Of a stretch of DNA of 64,000 nucleotides, positions 60,359-64,000 are shown in pieces. Each line of letters opens with the position of its first letter. Position 1 is the stretch's first letter. A program made the position numbers and the translations under genes. The stretch lies in NCBI GenBank assembly GCA_011390955.1, contig JAABRM010000039.1, positions 1 through 64,000 of the forward strand, written 5' to 3'. The notes beneath the pieces were generated by a model, which was not told the origin of the DNA, did not search any database, and was given only the letters and a program-made list of their open reading frames with translations. This stretch comes from Oscillatoriales cyanobacterium (GTDB lineage Bacteria; Cyanobacteriota; Cyanobacteriia; Cyanobacteriales; Laspinemataceae).

Positions 60359-62257
60359 TCAGTGATCTAAGTGATATTGTAAGGCCAATAGTGTGGCATT
60401 ATCTGGGGCTCCTTTGGCTAATACTTGGTCGATCGCAGCATCGACACTTGATTGCAAAGACCGATCGCCGCTAAAAATTTCCGCTAACTCATCGGCGGCA
60501 ACTAAATCCCAGACGCCATCAGTACAAAGGAGCAAAATATCGCCATTTTCCAGGGGCATTGATACCCCGCCGAAATGACTTAAATTTTGAACATATCCCG
60601 AATTTAAGATAGGATTACCGCCAATAGATTTAATCAAAACATTGCGATCGCTGTGATTTTTGCTCTCTTCATAGCTAATCTGACCACTCGCTAACAACAA
60701 AGCCGTGAGGGAATGATCTTCACTCAACTGGCAAATTTGACCATTTCTTAACAAGAAAATGCGGCTATCTCCCACATGAGCGATCGCTAAATCTCTGTCG
60801 ATCGCATAAACTAAACTGAGGGTAGTTCCACCCTTGGGAACTTCTTTGGCAACAACAGCATTGGCTTTTTCCACCAAAGAAACTAACCAGGAATTCCACT
60901 GTTCTATATGATTTATTTCTGGAGGAATTGGCTCAGACAAGACAGTTTGGATCGCTAATTTACTCGCCTCTTCTCCTCGCGCCATTCCCCCCATGCCATC
61001 AGCAACGGCGGCTAATATTGTGGAACAATTTTTTTGACTGTTACTTAAATATTGCTGCCTGACGCCATAACTATCCTCATTTTGCAGGCGCTGCATAGAA
61101 AGTCCCACCGTAGTGCTCTTGGCAACCGTCCAATTTACTGACCGTTGCAACAGCATTTGTCTAGTTTCTATTAGTAAACTCAAAAGTTGAGATAAAGGAA
61201 AGCGATCGCCCATTGGGGACAAACAAATACTAATAATTTGTGCAATTCGCGGAATCGGTTTAATTTCTGGTAGCCTTTCCTCCTGCATCCTCGGCAGTTG
61301 TTGATGAATTGACTGATATAGCAGCATCCCGACTATATAGGTACTCATATGCTCATCAATTGCCACAGAATAGATTAGTTCCGGTGGGCAGTAATTTCCC
61401 ACTATGCCAGTGGTTAGTTTTTCCCCCACGGGATATGCCCCAGTCAAATCAAACAATTTTACCGGCGTCCCCATTTCGATTAATTCTGGCCAAACCGAAA
61501 CTAGACACCAACCCCGTTGGTAAACATAACGAAACAGTTGGCAGATTTGACTCGCTAATAACAAAGAAGCATCCAATGGTTTCTCTTGTCTCAACCATTC
61601 TGCTAAGGTCTGTTTTGTTTCGGGCAGATAACTCAGAACCAGCAGTTTTTTGGCGGCTAAATCACCGCCGACTTCTTTTTCTTCTAAAATCTCCTCTGCT
61701 AAAAATTCCGTGTGGTTTGATTCAGTTTCCCCTTGACCAGAATCCGGCTTTTCGAGAGGGGCGATCGCTGCTGCTTTATTGCTACTGACTTGGACTAATT
61801 CCTCAGTGGTATAAATCAGCAAGTCCGAGATCATTTTATAATCGCCAAGGGCTTGTCGAAGTTGCAATTCTCGACTCAAACTTCCCTCAGCCAAACCCAC
61901 ACGCAATAATCCTAACTGGTTGGTATCGGATAAATCGCCATTAATTGAGTGGATTTTCACCTTAAAATAATTCACATCAATAGATTGCCCCAGATGGGAT
62001 TCCACCTCTACGCGAAACTTGTTTATTTGAAAACAAATTCCTGCCTGAATCGTTAAAAGTGCCCTGGGGCTAGAAGCTACTGAGTTATCTGAATCAATCT
62101 GAGAATCAATCTGAGAATCAACCAGAGAATCAATCAGAAAATTCGACTCAGACTGGCGAGACGCGGTTAACGAATCTGACTCAGAATTAGAAAGAAAATC
62201 GCCTGCCACTAAATCAGTTTTGGCAGCAGCAGACGAATGATTTGATGATGAATTCAT
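60359..62257 (-). CDS. PP2C-type phosphatase with N-terminal pseudokinase-like domain
   Basis: A 632-residue protein. The C-terminal PP2C domain (about 375-630) has RLQNEDSYG, VADGMGGMARGEEAS, GGTTLSL, HVGDSRIFLL, LLLCTDGVWDLV and APDNATLLAL, so the metal-binding aspartates are intact. The N-terminal half (about 70-370) looks like a degenerate kinase: FRVEVESHLGQS as a glycine loop, LLRVG in place of the ATP lysine motif, WPELIE where HRD should be, FDLTGA for DFG, CPPEL for APE. This is my reading, not a search result. A Ser/Asp-rich leader (1-60) precedes it. It is 132 bp upstream of the kinase gene. Confidence 0.88.
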   Translation of the reverse strand: MNSSSNHSSAAAKTDLVAGDFLSNSESDSLTASRQSESNFLIDSLVDSQIDSQIDSDNSVASSPRALLTIQAGICFQINKFRVEVESHLGQSIDVNYFKVKIHSINGDLSDTNQLGLLRVGLAEGSLSRELQLRQALGDYKMISDLLIYTTEELVQVSSNKAAAIAPLEKPDSGQGETESNHTEFLAEEILEEKEVGGDLAAKKLLVLSYLPETKQTLAEWLRQEKPLDASLLLASQICQLFRYVYQRGWCLVSVWPELIEMGTPVKLFDLTGAYPVGEKLTTGIVGNYCPPELIYSVAIDEHMSTYIVGMLLYQSIHQQLPRMQEERLPEIKPIPRIAQIISICLSPMGDRFPLSQLLSLLIETRQMLLQRSVNWTVAKSTTVGLSMQRLQNEDSYGVRQQYLSNSQKNCSTILAAVADGMGGMARGEEASKLAIQTVLSEPIPPEINHIEQWNSWLVSLVEKANAVVAKEVPKGGTTLSLVYAIDRDLAIAHVGDSRIFLLRNGQICQLSEDHSLTALLLASGQISYEESKNHSDRNVLIKSIGGNPILNSGYVQNLSHFGGVSMPLENGDILLLCTDGVWDLVAADELAEIFSGDRSLQSSVDAAIDQVLAKGAPDNATLLALQYHLDH

Positions 62258-62272
62258 AGAATATCTGAAAAT

Positions 62273-62947
62273 TTATGGGATTTGAAACAACAAGCGAACC
62301 TTGCCGATCGCAATTTCATCGCCAGAATTTAACCGCTGAGGCGTGGTAATTCGTGCCCCAAAACGAGTCATCCCCACAGGTTTAATAAAAATTCCATTTG
62401 TAGAACCCAAATCCTTGATTTTCCACTGTCCGTTTTCCATGTAAATTTCTCCATGTTGGCGGGAAATCGTATCCGACCCATGAAATCCATCCAAGTCAAC
62501 TTCCACCGGCCCTGTATCTGGATCGAACCGCCCAATTAGGGCATTACTACTATCCAAAATAAACTCTGCTAATGGTGCTCCTGCTTGTTTAGGAATTAAT
62601 CTGGCTGTTTGTGTCTGTGTACGAGGTGGTTCGGAATAAATAGGTGGTTCGGGATAGTTTGGTGGTTCGGAATAAATAGATGGTTCGGGATAGTTTGGTG
62701 GTTCGGGATAGTTTGGTGGTTCGGGATAAATAGGCGGTTCGGGATAGTTTGGTGGTTCGGAATAAATAGGTGGTTCGGGATAGTTTGGTGGTTCGGGATA
62801 AATAGGTGGTTCGGGATAGTTTGGTGGTTCGGGATAAATAGGTGGTGGCGGCGGATCATTCCCAACTAACTCATAGCCGCAAGCTTCACAAAAATGAGCA
62901 TCTTTGGCATTGCGATCGTAACTACATTGTGGACAGATTATAGGCAT
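62273..62947 (-). CDS. FHA-domain protein with zinc ribbon and PEPPxY repeats
   Basis: A 224-residue adaptor. The N-terminal zinc ribbon (CPQC at 5-8 and CEACG at 20-24) is like that of the kinase in the same cluster. Residues about 35-115 consist of PEPPNY/PEPPIY/SEPPNY hexapeptides encoded by an 18-bp tandem repeat (about 62630-62840), a flexible Pro-rich linker. The C-terminal FHA domain (about 130-215) has the phosphothreonine-binding residues GRF, TISRQHGEIY and DLGSTNGIFI. It is expected to bind phospho-threonine on the kinase or VWA protein. It ends 16 bp before the PP2C start. Confidence 0.92.
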   Translation of the reverse strand: MPIICPQCSYDRNAKDAHFCEACGYELVGNDPPPPPIYPEPPNYPEPPIYPEPPNYPEPPIYSEPPNYPEPPIYPEPPNYPEPPNYPEPSIYSEPPNYPEPPIYSEPPRTQTQTARLIPKQAGAPLAEFILDSSNALIGRFDPDTGPVEVDLDGFHGSDTISRQHGEIYMENGQWKIKDLGSTNGIFIKPVGMTRFGARITTPQRLNSGDEIAIGKVRLLFQIP

Positions 62948-63027
62948 GGTTTCCTCTCGGTGGTTAACGGTTTTGAATTATATGTAAATTAACAAATGTG
63001 AAAATAATTAATTGGCCATTTTCCCGG

Positions 63028-64000
63028 TTAGGTTCCTGATGTTTTGCGGATTTCTGCTTCTGAGAGATCGTCGTTGATATTTTGGGACATTTTGACGGTT
63101 TTGCCTTTAGCACCCATTTTAATTGTTTTGCGAGTTTCTGCTGAAATATTCCGAGTTTTACGGAGTTCTTCTTGGGCAACCGTTAAAGATTGGGCAATGG
63201 TTTCATTTCCAATCTGTTTGGTGATGCGGTGAGCAGTTTGCAGCAGTTCTTGGGCTTGCTGCGGATTGCGATCGGCGATTCGAGTGGCATTATTAATCAT
63301 CTGCACAATATTGCATTGTTGCACATAAGCCATTACCTCTGGATCGACTTGGGCAGTAAAACTTTCCCCCGCCATAAATTGCACGATCGCATTCTGGGGT
63401 GGCAATTCCCCGCGCTTATTTTGTCCGGGAATATCGTAAGTTAAGCCTAACTGAGCAATTCTGACTCGCGAAGCATTTCGACTATCGATGGTAAACTCTA
63501 AAATAAATATTGTATCATCACCGGCCACAGCGTTACCAATAGGTACAGCATCTTCATTTAATGAAAATTCTGCTTGCGAAGGATAAGCCCGCATTACGCG
63601 AGTTAATTTAACTCCTTGGACTGTCTTTACACTTAAAGCCAGATTATTAATTACTTCTTGTTGGGCAATCGTAAATTCCTCGATAATTTGATTCGGTAAA
63701 TCCGTAATAGCCACCGCCGCACCCCCTGAATTTTCCGCTACCACATGAAACGGTCTGCCCCCAGTAACATCGCTGAGTTCATTCAGTAAATCTTCATTAA
63801 AATCACCCACTCCCAGGGCAGTAATGGGGATATTATTAGCGGCAAATTCGCGGGCTAATTCTCGACAACTATCTTCATCAAAAGTTTGACCATCAGTAAA
63901 GATTAACGCCCGACGGCAGGTCATTGTTTGTAACCCTAGCAAAGACAAAGTTTCCCGCATTCCCCTGCCCATGCGGGTGCCTCCTGAAAAATCTTTGAGT
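63028..64000 (-). CDS. von Willebrand factor A domain protein (5' part outside window)
   Basis: The frame is open to the end of the window, so the gene starts beyond 64000. About 324 residues are visible. The VWA fold appears with GGTRMGRGM (the MIDAS threonine motif, just at the window edge), RALIFTDGQTFDED (MIDAS Asp) and ITALGVGDFNEDLLNEL. The middle (about 130-240) is beta-rich, and the C-terminus is charged with repeated TIKM/TVKM motifs and several threonines, possible kinase targets. The FHA gene follows after 80 bp. VWA-FHA-PP2C-kinase neighbourhoods are known signalling clusters in bacteria. Confidence 0.85.
   Translation of the reverse strand, partial: LKDFSGGTRMGRGMRETLSLLGLQTMTCRRALIFTDGQTFDEDSCRELAREFAANNIPITALGVGDFNEDLLNELSDVTGGRPFHVVAENSGGAAVAITDLPNQIIEEFTIAQQEVINNLALSVKTVQGVKLTRVMRAYPSQAEFSLNEDAVPIGNAVAGDDTIFILEFTIDSRNASRVRIAQLGLTYDIPGQNKRGELPPQNAIVQFMAGESFTAQVDPEVMAYVQQCNIVQMINNATRIADRNPQQAQELLQTAHRITKQIGNETIAQSLTVAQEELRKTRNISAETRKTIKMGAKGKTVKMSQNINDDLSEAEIRKTSGT

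Noticed and set aside
62609-62869. Plus-strand frame rich in Trp-Phe-Gly-Ile repeats
   Set aside because: It is the antisense of the PEPPxY repeat in the FHA gene; the repeat opens all frames.
1-64000. tRNA, rRNA, riboswitch or complete insertion sequence
   Set aside because: I looked for conserved tRNA arms, common riboswitch motifs and transposase frames and recognised none; this is a reading by eye, so a covariance-model scan could still find one.

Overview
The window looks like a chromosome segment of a filamentous, probably non-heterocystous (Oscillatoriales-type) cyanobacterium. GCGATCGC (HIP1) octamers are dense. The gene set includes rpaA, crtR, a carotenoid oxygenase, a class-V-like PEP-CTERM protein, TPR-CHAT and kinase-TPR proteins. 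Spacers are full of short tandem heptamer/octamer arrays and small hairpin repeats, as in many cyanobacteria. No rRNA, tRNA, CRISPR array or complete insertion sequence was recognised.

Layout. 1-4018: end of an MscS channel, then a glycine betaine/proline uptake operon in the order proV-proX-proW, interrupted by a MITE-like element and a 42-bp perfect palindrome. 4608-8555: DprA-like protein, carotenoid oxygenase, mobA, rpaA. 8845-18516 (minus strand): TPR-CHAT protein, HEAT-repeat protein, CHASE/PAS histidine kinase, small secreted protein, pyruvate kinase. 19023-27181: crtR, the tldD-pmbA peptidase pair, thioredoxin, aminotransferase, PEP-CTERM protein. 27394-29346: a toxin-antitoxin island between two 50-bp direct repeats, with one intact pair (AbrB/PIN), two decayed pairs and a CHAT gene stub. 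29486-38833: solute-binding lipoprotein, Rieske lipoprotein, cobA, COG3044 ATPase, hydrolase, Uma2 nuclease, ruvB.

39098-57206 is a surface-polysaccharide region: two tandem methyltransferases on the minus strand, then an ABC exporter (wzm-wzt, with a Wzt carbohydrate-recognition domain), two sulfotransferases, three GT2 proteins, one GT4 and two further methyltransferases, with an MNT/HEPN toxin-antitoxin pair sitting between two paralogous GT2 genes. A GT2, a methyltransferase and a sulfotransferase carry C-terminal coiled coils ending in a basic-aromatic tail. In the first two the tail is nearly identical at DNA level. This resembles the logic of the E. coli O9a WbdD/WbdA/Wzt system (capping enzyme with a coiled-coil ruler and membrane-binding tail, cap read by Wzt), and is my leading candidate for an undescribed variant.

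57529-64000: a DUF433 antitoxin with a frameshifted toxin remnant, then a minus-strand phospho-signalling cluster: VWA protein (cut by the window end), zinc-ribbon/FHA protein, a PP2C phosphatase whose N-terminal half looks like a pseudokinase, and a zinc-ribbon Ser/Thr kinase with TPRs. Function names rest on motif and family recognition by eye; no search was run.
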